From: Thermaceae bacterium
GTDB lineage: Bacteria > Deinococcota > Deinococci > Deinococcales > Marinithermaceae
Direction of reading: 5' to 3'
Assembly (NCBI GenBank): GCA_027067955.1
Contig: JAMOUW010000054.1
Location: forward strand, 1 to 64,000
DNA: 64,000 nucleotides
Below the pieces are notes generated by a model, which had not been told where the DNA came from, ran no database searches, and saw nothing but the letters and a program-made list of their open reading frames with translations. Shown here piece after piece: positions 25,974 to 37,771 of this stretch; position 1 is the stretch's first letter; every line of letters begins with the position of its first letter. The position numbers and the translations under genes are program-made.

Positions 25974-27446
25974 ACCGAAAGCCTTTTCGAACAGGGCGGC
26001 GTCTTTCTGGGCTTCCCATACCTCCACCCAGGGGTTTTCGGGACCGCTCACCTCGAGGATGACCTCCCCATCGCGGATGGTAACATCCAGACTTTTAACG
26101 CGTCCGCTGCGGGCGCGCTCCAGGTGTTCGGCGAGGCGCAGTATGGCCGCCAGACGCAGGAGCAGCTCGGCGTCGCCGGGCTCGAGCAGCGACTCCAGTG
26201 CTCCCGGGCGCGGGCGACCTTTGCGATGATAGCGCACCAGCAGCGCTAGCAGTGCTTGTTCGCGATGACTCCAGCCGGCCAGCGTGTGCTGCAGGACCAG
26301 GTAGGCGCCGTGCTTGTGGTGATCGTAGAAATCTACCACCAGCCCGATGTCGTGCAGGCGGGCGGCGGCGTCGAGTAACCGGGCGTCGCCGGGTTTCATC
26401 CCAAAATGCCGGGCCAGAGCCGTAAAGAGGCGGGCGGCGAGGTCGCGTACACTTTGGATATGCGCGCGAGATTGTGGAAAGCGGGCCGCCAGATTGGCGA
26501 GGTGAAGTTCTCGTACACAGGCGGGGCGGTGGGGCGGCGGCAGAAAGTGGCGGAAGAAGGCGCCTTCGCGCACCCCCAGACCCGAGATCCAGATCTCGGA
26601 GAGGCCGCCGGTGCGCATGAGGGTGCGATATACGAGGGCCCCGGCGGCGATTACGTCGGCACGGTCTGGCGAGATGCCGGGAATGCGCTTGCGCTCCGAG
26701 GCACGCCGGGTCAGCAGGCGCTGGCTCAATTTGTCCAGGTCGCGCGTGCTCAGGGCGTAACCGTGCAGGCGCTCGAGCGGGTAGCGCCGGGCCCGCTGCA
26801 CCGCCCGCGCCAGGTTGCGCACCGTACCGCCCATGGCGACCAGCGGCAGGGGTTGCTCGCGCAGTCCGCGGATGACCCCGCTCAGGCGGTTTTCCACCTC
26901 GGCCACGAGCGCCTGCACCTCGCGCGGTTTGGGGGGATCGTGCTTGAAAAAGCGCTCCGCGAGCCTCACCGCTCCCAGGGGGTGGGCGTTTCCATGCGCG
27001 AACCCGCGTTCCCGCATCAGGCTCAGCTGGGCACTGCCGCCGCCCAGGTCCATTACCCAGGCATCCTCGAAATCGAACCCGGCCGTGACCGCCAGCACCC
27101 CGTAGCGCGCCTCTTCCTCCCCCTCGAGAACGCGTACCTCCAGCCCCATGCGTCGCGCCGGTTCCAGCAATTCGCGGGCGTTGGCGGCGCTGCGCACCGC
27201 GCTGGTGGCGAAGATGTCGAGCTGCTCCAGCCCGGTGGCGCGGGCGTAGTCCTGCACGGCGGAGAGGAAAGAGAGCGCCCGCACTACCGCCTCGGGCGCA
27301 AGCCGCCCGCTGGCGGCGAGCCCCTGACCCAGGCGCACCGGTTCCCGCATCTCGTCGACGAGACGGTAGTGGCTTCCCGGTTCGTAGGCGTAGACCACCA
27401 GCCGTGCGGTGCCGGAGCCCAGGTCCACGATGCCCACGCGTTCCAT
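25947..27446 (-). CDS. ppx: Exopolyphosphatase, Ppx/GppA family
   Basis: 499 residues. The actin-like ATPase fold has the phosphate-1 loop VDLGSGTARLVV (7-18), FATSAVRSAAN, the catalytic Glu in LEGEEEARYG, and the phosphate-2 loop WVMDLGGGSAQLSL. The C-terminal half carries an HD-type domain (ARLHDIGLVVDFYDHHKHGAYLV), as in long Ppx proteins. It degrades polyphosphate and/or pppGpp. It diverges from ppk, the synthetic partner, with about 30 nt between start codons. TAGGGT 6 nt upstream supports a leaderless start. Confidence 0.92.
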   Translation of the reverse strand: MERVGIVDLGSGTARLVVYAYEPGSHYRLVDEMREPVRLGQGLAASGRLAPEAVVRALSFLSAVQDYARATGLEQLDIFATSAVRSAANARELLEPARRMGLEVRVLEGEEEARYGVLAVTAGFDFEDAWVMDLGGGSAQLSLMRERGFAHGNAHPLGAVRLAERFFKHDPPKPREVQALVAEVENRLSGVIRGLREQPLPLVAMGGTVRNLARAVQRARRYPLERLHGYALSTRDLDKLSQRLLTRRASERKRIPGISPDRADVIAAGALVYRTLMRTGGLSEIWISGLGVREGAFFRHFLPPPHRPACVRELHLANLAARFPQSRAHIQSVRDLAARLFTALARHFGMKPGDARLLDAAARLHDIGLVVDFYDHHKHGAYLVLQHTLAGWSHREQALLALLVRYHRKGRPRPGALESLLEPGDAELLLRLAAILRLAEHLERARSGRVKSLDVTIRDGEVILEVSGPENPWVEVWEAQKDAALFEKAFGSRLLVRGR

Positions 27447-27452
27447 ACTTCC

Positions 27453-27458
27453 ACCCTA
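27453..27458 (-). promoter_or_regulatory. -10 box of ppx, leaderless
   Basis: Minus-strand TAGGGT ends 6 nt before the ppx ATG at 27446, within the 29-nt gap shared with ppk. Confidence 0.4.
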
Positions 27459-27475
27459 CCGCGGGGAGGTCGCCG

Positions 27476-29329
27476 GTGAAGCTCAGCCGCGAACGCTCGT
27501 GGTTCCGTTTCAACCACCGGGTTTTGCTCACCGCCCGGCGCGAAGACGTGCCGTTGCTGGAGAAGCTGCGCTATCTGGCCATCTTTGCCGCCAACACGGA
27601 CGAATTCTTTTCCGCCCGGGTATACCGGATGTTTCGCGCCTCGCGCGAGCGCCCGCGCGTGCCGCGCGACTACCGCGCCCTGCTGCGCGAGGTGCAGGAG
27701 TACGTGCGCGAGGCCGGAGCCCTTTTCGCCGAGCTGCGGCTCCAGCTGGAGGCGGCGGGGATACGCCTGCTGGAACCCGACCAGCTGGGGGTTACCGAAT
27801 CCCGTTATTTCGGCGCTTATCTGGCAGAGGAGGTGGCCCCCAAAACCGACCTGCTTGATGCCGCGCAGGTGCAGGATCTGTCTTCGGGAGCGCTCTATCT
27901 TGCGGCGGGTCACCGGCGCCTGCGTTACCTGCTGCGCCAGCCAGCGCAGCGGCGTTTCCTGCCCGTGCCCGGCCGCCCCGGCGCTTTCGTACGGTTGGGG
28001 GCGCTGATGCGAGCACGCAGCGACCTCTTTCTTCCCGAAACGATGCCCATGTACGAGCTGCGCCTGACGCGCATCGCCCAGTTAGAGGCCGTGCGCATGG
28101 ATTGGGAAGAACTCCCGCTGGCCCTGGAAACGCGGCTCGATGGGGCACCGGCGCGGCTGGAGCTGGAGGCCGGTTTTCCCTGGCGCGCGGCGATCGCTCG
28201 CAGTTTGGGCCTGCTGGACCTCGAAGTGTTCGAAACGCCTCCCCCGCTGGATCTGCGCGCCCTTTTCGAGCTGGCGGACATCGGGGCTCCCGGGCTGCAC
28301 TTTCCGCCCCTGCGGGCACGCCGGCGGCGCGGGTTTTCGCGCGATCCCTTTGCCTGCCTGCGCGAGCGCGACGTGGCGCTTTACCATCCCCGCGACGACT
28401 ACACCCAGATGATAGGTTTCGCGCGGGCCGCGGCGCGCGACCCCGGGGTGCGGCGGATCCGGGCCACGCTCTACCGGGTCGGACGCGATAACCCCATTCT
28501 GGATGCGCTCATCGAGGCTGCCGACCGCGGCAAGGAGGTGGAGGTTCTGCTCGAGGGCAGGGCCCGCTTTGACGAGCTGGTGAATCTTTACTGGCGGTTG
28601 CACTTCGAGGGGCACGGGGTGCGGGTGCTCGACTACCCTCCGGGCGCCAAGGTGCACGCCAAGCTTTTCCTGGTGGAAACCGGGAGCGAGCGCTTCGCCC
28701 ACCTGGGTACCGGAAACTACAATCCCCGTAATGGACGGCTTTATACCGATCTGTCGTTTTTCACCGCGCGTACACCGCTTACCGCCGACGTGGCGGCGTA
28801 CTTCGAAGCGCTGGCCGCGGGGCGTGCGCCGGTTTTGCAACACCTGGCCAGCGGACCCGCTGCCCGGGAGCTGCTGCTCGCCAGGATCTCCGCGGCGGCT
28901 GCCGCGCGCGGCGAGATTATCGTCAAGGTCAACCACCTGACAGACGCCCGCCTTTTGCGGGCGCTGGCCCGCGCCGCCGGCCGCGGCGCGCGGGTGCGGT
29001 TGCTCGTGCGTTCCACGCTTACCGAGCTGCATCCCCGCGTTGAGGCCGTGAGTTTGGTGGGGCGCTATCTGGAGCACGCCCGCCTGGCCGCGTTCAGGAC
29101 CGCCAGGGACTGGGAACTCTGGGCGTCCAGCGCGGATTGGATGGAGCGTAATTTTGACCGCCGCCTCGAGGTTTTCTTCCCGATAGAAGACCCTGGAATA
29201 AAGGGGAAGCTCTTGCGGCTGCTCAGGGCCCAGCTGGCCGACGACGTGAACGCGTTCGAGCTCCTTCCCGACGGCGCCCACCGGCCGCGCTGGGGCGGAC
29301 GCCGGAACTCGCAGCTGCGGACGTTGTGA
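27476..29329 (+). CDS. ppk1: Polyphosphate kinase 1
   Basis: 617 residues, somewhat shorter than the usual 680-720. N-terminal motif SWFRFNHRVL, then AANTDEFFSARVYR. The phospholipase-D-like catalytic halves contain RIRATLYRVG, the phosphorylated His in GAKVHAKLFLV (about 393), the ligand motif HLGTGNYNPRNGRLYTD, and the second conserved His in YLEHARLA (about 535). It makes polyphosphate from ATP. GTG at 27476 with GGGGAGG 6 nt upstream. It lies back-to-back with ppx so synthesis and breakdown genes share a control region. Confidence 0.93.
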   Translation: MKLSRERSWFRFNHRVLLTARREDVPLLEKLRYLAIFAANTDEFFSARVYRMFRASRERPRVPRDYRALLREVQEYVREAGALFAELRLQLEAAGIRLLEPDQLGVTESRYFGAYLAEEVAPKTDLLDAAQVQDLSSGALYLAAGHRRLRYLLRQPAQRRFLPVPGRPGAFVRLGALMRARSDLFLPETMPMYELRLTRIAQLEAVRMDWEELPLALETRLDGAPARLELEAGFPWRAAIARSLGLLDLEVFETPPPLDLRALFELADIGAPGLHFPPLRARRRRGFSRDPFACLRERDVALYHPRDDYTQMIGFARAAARDPGVRRIRATLYRVGRDNPILDALIEAADRGKEVEVLLEGRARFDELVNLYWRLHFEGHGVRVLDYPPGAKVHAKLFLVETGSERFAHLGTGNYNPRNGRLYTDLSFFTARTPLTADVAAYFEALAAGRAPVLQHLASGPAARELLLARISAAAAARGEIIVKVNHLTDARLLRALARAAGRGARVRLLVRSTLTELHPRVEAVSLVGRYLEHARLAAFRTARDWELWASSADWMERNFDRRLEVFFPIEDPGIKGKLLRLLRAQLADDVNAFELLPDGAHRPRWGGRRNSQLRTL

Positions 29330-29359
29330 GCTTTTTCTACCGCGATCGCAGAAGGCGGT

Positions 29360-29365
29360 TAAAAT
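29360..29365 (+). promoter_or_regulatory. -10 box of the 29373 diguanylate cyclase gene, leaderless
   Basis: TAAAAT ends 7 nt before the ATG at 29373; no Shine-Dalgarno sequence. Confidence 0.5.
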
Positions 29366-29372
29366 ACAGGAA

Positions 29373-31550
29373 ATGCGCGTATCATGGGTTCCCGGCCTAG
29401 CGGCCGCCTTTCTGCTCGCTTTGGGGCTCTGGACGCCGGCGGTAACGTTCGGCGCCTTTGCGGTCTTCATGGCCGCACGCTTGTGGGGGGTTGTCGCGGG
29501 CTTGCTGGCGGTCGCGCTGCTGGTGGGCGGCTACCATGCTCTGGGCTTGCACGCTCCGGGCGGCTGGCTGGACGCCGTCGGGCTGGTGCTGATCGCGCTC
29601 GGGGGGGAATATCTGAAGCGCCGCGCCGATGCTACGCGGGCGCGCCAGACGCGGACGCGCGAGCTCGTGCGGGCGGTCTTGCAGGCCTCGCGGCAGGCGG
29701 CCCGCTTCGAGGATCCCGAAGAGTTGCTGCAGCGGATGCCGCGTTTTTTCGAGCAGGGGCCCGCCAGCAGCGCCTGTGTGCTGCGCATGGACGGCGGGGA
29801 GGCCGTCAGGGTGGCGGGGGACTGCGAGCGTGCGGATTGCCTCGCTGACGTCTTGCGGGTGGCCGAGGCGGGCGCCCCGGTGTATTCCGCCCCTGGCGCG
29901 GGGGTGCGGGGACGGTTTTTGGTACCCGTTTGCGATAGCTATGTGCTCTGCATCGAGCTTGCGGACGCACTTGCCGATGACGAGCGCGATCTGGTGCAGA
30001 TGCTTAGCGATCTGGTATGCCTGGTGCGCCGCCGTCTCCAGGAAAACCGCGAGGCCGAGCAGTTCAGCCGGCTTATGACGGCCCTGGCCTCCAGCCGCAG
30101 CCTCGCCGAAGCCGCCGAGAAAGTGATCCAGCTGCTCATCCCGGTGCTGGGGGTCACCTCGGGTTTGGTCATGATCTTCCGCGGCGGCAGGTTCGAGCCG
30201 CTGGCCATGGTAGGCAGGCTCAGCGAGCTGGAACGCGAACGGTTGAAAGAGGGTTTTTCCGCCGGCTGGGGCGGTGTCTGGCGGAGTTATATCGAACGCC
30301 AGCCGCTTTTCATAGAAGATTACGGAGCCTTCGATCGCAAGGTCGACTCGGTTTACCGAGCGGGCTACCGGGCGCTGGCTTTCGTGCCGGTATCGGGCGA
30401 GAAGCGCGCCCGCATAGTGCTGGTGGTGCAGGACGAAAAGGTGCGCCCCTGGACCGAGGCGGAACGGGATTTCATCATCGTGGTGGCTCGCGGCCTGGGG
30501 CTGATGGCCGAGCAGTTCCTCACCCGCGAGCGCATGAACGCGCTTTTGCGGTTGGAGCGCGAGGTGTTTCACTCGCACATCGAACACGCCTACGACCGTC
30601 TGCTGGAGTACGCCGTCCGTCTGGTTCCCGGAGGCGAGGCAGGCAGCCTGATCGTGCGTACTACGGAAGGTGATTTCAAGTATACCTCGGTGATCGGGTA
30701 CGACCTTGAGGGCTTGCGCGAAATTCGTTTCACCATCGAGGACGTGCGCGACGCCTGGTATGCGGCGGGGGTGGATGCCTGGAACCGGGGCGACCCGCGG
30801 GTATATTCGTCCACCAGGCAGGACATCGCCGAGGCCAGCTACAAGACCGCCCCTATCGAGGTCATCGATCGTGCGGGACGGGTTCGCGAGATAAAGGCCA
30901 ATTTGAGTCTCCCCATCGTTTACCAGGGGGAGGTGCTGGCGTTGCTCAACATCGATTCCTTTTCCGACCCCGAGGCCTTCGACGACGAGTCCATAGAAGC
31001 GGCGCGCGTATTCGCCCAGCAGGCGGCGCTGCTGCTGCACGAGCAGCACTACCGCAACCTGCTCGAGCGCGCCGCCCACACCGACCCGCTAACCGGGCTG
31101 CCCAACCGCCGGGCCTTCGACCGCCGCTTCAGCGCCATCTGGCGGAACGCCGAGCGTTATGGCTATCCGATGGCAATTCTGATAATGGACCTGAGCAAAT
31201 TCAAAGAAATAAACGACCGCTTCGGTCACGCCGCCGGGGACAGGGTGCTGATGCAGGTGGGCAAGGTGCTCCGGGACTCCACCCGCGACGGGGACCAGGT
31301 ATGCCGCTGGGGCGGGGACGAATTCGCAGTTCTTCTTTCGCACACCAATCTGATGGGTGCGGCCCGGGCGGCCGAGCGTTACGCGCGCGCCATCGAAGCG
31401 GTTTGCATAGAGGACGTATGCGTGGGCGTCAACATCGGCGCGGCGGCCACCCCCGAAGACACCAGCGATCCCGATGAGCTGATAAAGATAGCCGACGCCA
31501 GAATGTACCAGGCCAAGCGGTCCGGTCTTGAGGTCGAACCCAGACCTTGA
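29373..31550 (+). CDS. Diguanylate cyclase with membrane and GAF domains
   Basis: 725 residues. Three N-terminal membrane helices (about 5-80), a linker with helices (TRARQTRTRELVRAVLQASRQ in pieces), then two or three GAF-like sensor modules (about 110-560), and a C-terminal GGDEF domain: DPLTGLPNRRAF, FGHAAGDRVL and an intact RWGGDEFAVL (about 645). An RxxD inhibitory site (RDGD) lies 5 residues before GGDEF, so product inhibition is likely. It should make cyclic-di-GMP in response to a cytosolic ligand of the GAF domains. It stops just before a convergent ABC gene. Confidence 0.9.
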   Translation: MRVSWVPGLAAAFLLALGLWTPAVTFGAFAVFMAARLWGVVAGLLAVALLVGGYHALGLHAPGGWLDAVGLVLIALGGEYLKRRADATRARQTRTRELVRAVLQASRQAARFEDPEELLQRMPRFFEQGPASSACVLRMDGGEAVRVAGDCERADCLADVLRVAEAGAPVYSAPGAGVRGRFLVPVCDSYVLCIELADALADDERDLVQMLSDLVCLVRRRLQENREAEQFSRLMTALASSRSLAEAAEKVIQLLIPVLGVTSGLVMIFRGGRFEPLAMVGRLSELERERLKEGFSAGWGGVWRSYIERQPLFIEDYGAFDRKVDSVYRAGYRALAFVPVSGEKRARIVLVVQDEKVRPWTEAERDFIIVVARGLGLMAEQFLTRERMNALLRLEREVFHSHIEHAYDRLLEYAVRLVPGGEAGSLIVRTTEGDFKYTSVIGYDLEGLREIRFTIEDVRDAWYAAGVDAWNRGDPRVYSSTRQDIAEASYKTAPIEVIDRAGRVREIKANLSLPIVYQGEVLALLNIDSFSDPEAFDDESIEAARVFAQQAALLLHEQHYRNLLERAAHTDPLTGLPNRRAFDRRFSAIWRNAERYGYPMAILIMDLSKFKEINDRFGHAAGDRVLMQVGKVLRDSTRDGDQVCRWGGDEFAVLLSHTNLMGAARAAERYARAIEAVCIEDVCVGVNIGAAATPEDTSDPDELIKIADARMYQAKRSGLEVEPRP

Positions 31551-31563
31551 GAGGGGTGGCTTT

Positions 31564-32244
31564 TCAGCCAGGGGGGCGCTCGCTCACCCCGGCGAGCCGG
31601 CCGTCGCGCAGGCTCAGCACCCGGTCCGCGAGACCCGCGATTTCGAGATCGTGGGTGACGAGCACCAGCCGGCGTTCTCCGGAGGCGTGTTCCAGCAGCA
31701 GTTCCAGCACCTTGCGACCGGCGGCCGAGTCCAGGTTGCCGGTGGGTTCGTCGGCGAAGAGCACTGCTGGTTCGAGCGCCAGGGCGCGGGCGATGGCCAC
31801 CCGTTGCTGTTCGCCGCCGGAGAGCTGGTTGGGGCGGTGGTTCGCGCGGCCCGCAAGCCCCACCCGTTCCAGCAGGGTCAGGGCGCGCTCGCGCCGCGCG
31901 GCGGGCCGCCTTCCGGCCAGCAGCAGCGGGAAGGCCACGTTCTCGAGTGCGGTGAGCGTGGGCAGCAGGTTCCAGCTCTGGAAGACGAAGCCGGCGCTCT
32001 GGAGCCGCACCCCGGCCCGCTCGTCCTCGCCCAGCCGGTCGATGCGCGTTCCCGCCAGGACAACCTCGCCGCTGCTGGGCCTGTCGAAGCCCGCCAGCAG
32101 GTTGAGCAGGGTCGTCTTTCCCGAACCGCTGGGCCCCACCACCGCGGTGGCGCCGGGGGGGAAGTCGTAACTGAAGTTCTCCAGGGCGGTCACGGTCACG
32201 CTGCCCTGGCGGTAGCGTTTGCTCAGGTTTTGCGCCCGCAGCAT
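31564..32244 (-). CDS. LolD/MacB-type ABC transporter ATP-binding protein
   Basis: 226 residues. Walker [10 protein letters not shown] (about 38-46), Q-loop [18 protein letters not shown], signature [16 protein letters not shown], Walker [13 protein letters not shown] and VTHDLEIA. The [12 protein letters not shown] and DEPTGNLD signature is typical of MacB/LolD ATPases, which work with FtsX-type permeases. Its start overlaps the permease stop by 1 nt. Substrate unknown: peptide, lipoprotein or drug efflux are the family's choices. Confidence 0.92.
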   Translation of the reverse strand: MLRAQNLSKRYRQGSVTVTALENFSYDFPPGATAVVGPSGSGKTTLLNLLAGFDRPSSGEVVLAGTRIDRLGEDERAGVRLQSAGFVFQSWNLLPTLTALENVAFPLLLAGRRPAARRERALTLLERVGLAGRANHRPNQLSGGEQQRVAIARALALEPAVLFADEPTGNLDSAAGRKVLELLLEHASGERRLVLVTHDLEIAGLADRVLSLRDGRLAGVSERPPG

Positions 32245-33383
32245 CAGATCCTCCCCAGGGCTTCGGTAACGGGGATGCGGCTGGCGTTGCGCGCCGGCAG
32301 CAGGCCGGCGATCAGACCCAGCGCCAGCGCGATTCCCATGGAAAACAGCGCCAGCCGCGGAGTGACCGCCGAAAGCGCCAGCCCCACGGCTTGCTGGGTA
32401 TACAGGTTGATGACTGCCGAGCCGGCGATTCCCGCCAGCACTCCGGCCAGCCCGCCTGCGAGCGCCAGGAAGAGCGCTTCGGCGAGCACCAGACCGAAGA
32501 TGAAGCGGCGGCGGGCGCCGATGGCGCGCATGACCCCGAACTCGCGGGTGCGCTCGTAGACGCTCATCATCACGGTGTTAGCGACTAGCAGGCCGCCCAC
32601 TATCAGTGCCACCAGGCTGATGCCGAAGCGGATCAGGTCGCCGATGCGCAGCGCCCGTTCGGCGAACTTGATGGCCTCGGTGGTGCTCTGGGCGTCGATC
32701 CCGGGGATGGCTGCCTCCAGCTTTGCGGCTACCGCGTCCACGTCGGCTCCGGGATCGAGCAGGAGCAGGAATACCCCGTAATTCTCGGTACCGAGCACGG
32801 TTTGCAGGGTTTCCAGCGGCACGAAGATGAAGCTGTCCACCATGCTGCCAGCGGGCTCGAGCACCCCCACCACCGGCACGGTTACATCGCGGCTGAGGCG
32901 CAGCTTTTTGCCCAGCGTCAGCCGGTTCAGCTCTACCTTCTTTGCGCCTACTACGGCGCCGTCCGGGTGGGGGTCGATGCGCCCCGCGGCCACCCGGGCG
33001 GGCGGGTAGAAGTCGCGCGGGTCCGCGCCCTCGGGCAGGCCGTAGAAGAGAAAGCTGGTGGCGGGGTCGAAGCCGCCGCGGAACATCACCACCGCGGGGA
33101 TGATCTTCTGGATGCCCAGCTCGGGAGCCAGCGCCTCGATCTGCCCCAGCATCTCCGGCGGCAGTTCCGGCAGCGGCGGGCTGAAGGCGTCGGTGCCCTC
33201 GGCCACGACCCGGATCTGGGGGCCGAAGTTGCCCATTTCGGTGGCCAGCGCCTGGCGCAGCCCCTCGCCGAACGAGAGGAAGAGCACCATCGAGGCGGTG
33301 GCCACGGCGATGCCCAGCCAGGTGAAGAGGCTGCGGGTGAGGCGGGCGGTCAGGTTGCGCCAGACCAGAACTGTCAGTTCCAC
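32244..33383 (-). CDS. FtsX/MacB-type ABC transporter permease
   Basis: 379 residues. One N-terminal membrane helix ([20 protein letters not shown]), a large periplasmic MacB-like domain (about 45-250), then three C-terminal helices forming the FtsX domain ([61 protein letters not shown]), with the family motif [13 protein letters not shown]. It pairs with the adjacent ATPase. The GTG at 33383 has TAGACT 6 nt upstream. It diverges from alaS. Confidence 0.9.
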   Translation of the reverse strand: MELTVLVWRNLTARLTRSLFTWLGIAVATASMVLFLSFGEGLRQALATEMGNFGPQIRVVAEGTDAFSPPLPELPPEMLGQIEALAPELGIQKIIPAVVMFRGGFDPATSFLFYGLPEGADPRDFYPPARVAAGRIDPHPDGAVVGAKKVELNRLTLGKKLRLSRDVTVPVVGVLEPAGSMVDSFIFVPLETLQTVLGTENYGVFLLLLDPGADVDAVAAKLEAAIPGIDAQSTTEAIKFAERALRIGDLIRFGISLVALIVGGLLVANTVMMSVYERTREFGVMRAIGARRRFIFGLVLAEALFLALAGGLAGVLAGIAGSAVINLYTQQAVGLALSAVTPRLALFSMGIALALGLIAGLLPARNASRIPVTEALGRI

Positions 33384-33389
33384 CGCAAA

Positions 33390-33395
33390 AGTCTA
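33390..33395 (-). promoter_or_regulatory. -10 box of the ABC permease gene, leaderless
   Basis: Minus-strand TAGACT ends 6 nt before the GTG at 33383. Confidence 0.45.
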
Positions 33396-33428
33396 GCCTG
33401 AAAGCGGGTGAATAAAAGTAGAGCGCGG

Positions 33429-33434
33429 TATAAT
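33429..33434 (+). promoter_or_regulatory. -10 box of alaS, leaderless
   Basis: A perfect TATAAT ends 7 nt before the alaS ATG at 33442, with no Shine-Dalgarno sequence. Confidence 0.6.
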
Positions 33435-33441
33435 CCCGCTG

Positions 33442-36129
<2,688 letters not shown>

Positions 36130-36141
36130 ACGACTGCGGCA

Positions 36142-36177
36142 CCGGAAAACGCCCGGCGCGCGCCGGGCGTTTTCCGG
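36142..36177 (+). terminator. Terminator after alaS: perfect 36-bp palindrome
   Basis: Positions 36142-36159 and 36160-36177 are perfect reverse complements with no unpaired centre. The GC-rich core is flanked by AAAA on the 5' side and TTTT on the 3' side, so the hairpin ends in a T run, 12 nt after the alaS stop. Confidence 0.85.
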
Positions 36178-36319
36178 GAAAGGAGGTGGTGCGCTCTCGC
36201 GCAGTAGCAGGAGCAATTAAGGGGAAGGGACTGTTGCTCCGTAACCTCAGGGTAGATGCCGGACGCGGGGTTCGGTACCCCCGAATGAGGGACCCCAAAT
36301 GGGGGTGTTCTCGTTTTGC

Positions 36320-36325
36320 TAGCAT
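36320..36325 (+). promoter_or_regulatory. -10 box of ruvX, leaderless
   Basis: TAGCAT ends 7 nt before the GTG at 36333. The preceding leader (36178-36319) also contains the small inverted repeat GGGGT/ACCCC at 36267-36281. Confidence 0.45.
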
Positions 36326-36332
36326 GGTGAGC

Positions 36333-36740
36333 GTGAAGGTGCTGGGGCTCGACGTGGGTGATGCGCGCATCGGGGTAGCCGTTGCCGAAGAGGGGCGCCC
36401 TTTTGCCTTTGGTCGCGGCTGGATCGTCAGGAGCGCGGATGCGGCCGACGTGGTAGCCGTGTGCGAACTCGCCCGCGCGGAGGGAACGACCCGGGTGGTG
36501 GTGGGGCTGCCGCGACGCAGCGATGGCGCGGAAGGCGCCCAGGCCGCCAAGGTGCGTCGCTTCGCCGCGGCGCTCGGGGCGGCGGGGTTGGAGGTGCGCT
36601 TCGTAGACGAACGCTACACCACCCGGGTAGCAGCGCAGAGGATAGCCCACCTGCCCCGCAACAAGCGACGGGAAAAAGGCAGGCTGGATGAGGCCGCGGC
36701 GGTGGCTATACTGGAAACCTATCTCGAGGGGGGTTCGTGA
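36333..36740 (+). CDS. ruvX: RuvX/YqgF, Holliday junction resolvase-like nuclease
   Basis: 135 residues, the usual length. RNase H-like fold: LGLDVGDARIGVAVA (catalytic Asp), VVVGLPRRSDG, FVDERYTT (Glu) and the terminal Asp in RLDEAAAVAILETYL. The protein acts in 16S rRNA maturation in E. coli and as a resolvase-like nuclease elsewhere. I prefer the GTG at 36333, which opens the first beta strand and has TAGCAT 7 nt upstream; the ATG at 36324 would add three residues. It overlaps mltG by 4 nt (GTGA). Confidence 0.93.
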   Translation: MKVLGLDVGDARIGVAVAEEGRPFAFGRGWIVRSADAADVVAVCELARAEGTTRVVVGLPRRSDGAEGAQAAKVRRFAAALGAAGLEVRFVDERYTTRVAAQRIAHLPRNKRREKGRLDEAAAVAILETYLEGGS

Positions 36741-37771
36741 GCACCGGTGCCCAACCGTCCTCCCCCGGGCCGCGAAAGCACCGGTTGTGGCTATGGGGGC
36801 CGGCGGTCGTCGCGCTGCTGGCCGTGGCCGCCGCAGCCTGGGCGGGCTGGCTGCTGGGACCCACCGGGGCCAGCGCTATCGTCGAGATTCCCGGTGGTGC
36901 TGGTGCCGCTGTTGTAGGGCGCATTCTGGAAGATAACCATCTCGTTCGTTCGGGACGGGCGTTCGCGCTTTATGCGCGCTGGAAAGGAGCCGCTTCAAAG
37001 CTGCAAAGCGGGTACTACCAGCTCGAGGGCCGGGGGGTGAGGAGCCTGCTTGAGGACCTCACTGGTGGCAGGAAGCCGGTGATGGTGCGCCTGCTGTTTC
37101 CCGAGGGATGGCGCGCGGTGGATTACGCGGAGCGCCTGGACGCGGCCGGTTTTGACGCGGGGGGCTTTTTACAGATAGTAAATGATCCGCCTGCTGAATG
37201 GATTCCCGAATATATAGAGGGTCCTTCGCTTGAGGGATATTTGTTTCCTGACACCTACGATCTGCCCAAGGGCGCGGAGCCGGCGCTGATCGTCACCGTG
37301 ATGCTGCGCCGCTTCGGGCGCGAGCTTACCCCCGAACGTCTGGAGAGGGTGCGGAGCCTGGATCTGAACGTACACGGCTGGGTTACGCTCGCCTCAATAG
37401 TTCAGGCAGAGGCAGGCGACGCCGAAGAGATGCCCCTGATCGCCGGCGTTTTTCTCAACCGCCTTGATGCGGGCATGCCGCTGCAATCGGATCCGACCGT
37501 CGCCTACGCCCTTGGCAAGAGGCTTCCTGAGCTGGACCGCGGTGCAGGCGATTTTGAAGCGGACTCGCCCTATAACACCTACAAGATTACCGGTCTTCCC
37601 CCGGGCCCCATAAACAACCCGGGGCGCGCCGCATTGCTGGCGGTGCTGCGGCCGGTGCGAAACGACGCGGCCGGTCTGCCCTATTTCTACTTTTTTCACG
37701 CAGGGGGCAGGCTCTACCTGAGCAGCACTTTCAGCGAGCACCTGCAAAAACTCAATCGCTACTACTATTAG
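36737..37771 (+). CDS. mltG: Endolytic transglycosylase MltG
   Basis: 344 residues. A Pro-rich cytoplasmic start, one membrane helix (AVVALLAVAAAAWAGWLLG, about 24-42), a LysM-like region and the YceG catalytic domain: EGYLFPDTYDLPKG, the catalytic Glu in ASIVQAEAGD (about 222), GVFLNRLDAGMPLQSDPTVAYALG and GLPPGPINNPG. It cuts nascent glycan strands and so sets their length. ruvX-mltG coupling is common in bacteria. Its end overlaps the convergent VOC gene by 20 nt. Confidence 0.94.
   Translation: MSTGAQPSSPGPRKHRLWLWGPAVVALLAVAAAAWAGWLLGPTGASAIVEIPGGAGAAVVGRILEDNHLVRSGRAFALYARWKGAASKLQSGYYQLEGRGVRSLLEDLTGGRKPVMVRLLFPEGWRAVDYAERLDAAGFDAGGFLQIVNDPPAEWIPEYIEGPSLEGYLFPDTYDLPKGAEPALIVTVMLRRFGRELTPERLERVRSLDLNVHGWVTLASIVQAEAGDAEEMPLIAGVFLNRLDAGMPLQSDPTVAYALGKRLPELDRGAGDFEADSPYNTYKITGLPPGPINNPGRAALLAVLRPVRNDAAGLPYFYFFHAGGRLYLSSTFSEHLQKLNRYYY

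Noticed and set aside
26406-27479. 357-residue ORF antisense to ppx
   Set aside because: Ppx motifs are unambiguous in the other strand; this ORF has none.
31557-31570. Small hairpin between the GGDEF and ABC genes as a terminator
   Set aside because: The stem has only 5 bp and overlaps the end of the ABC coding sequence; there is too little to call.
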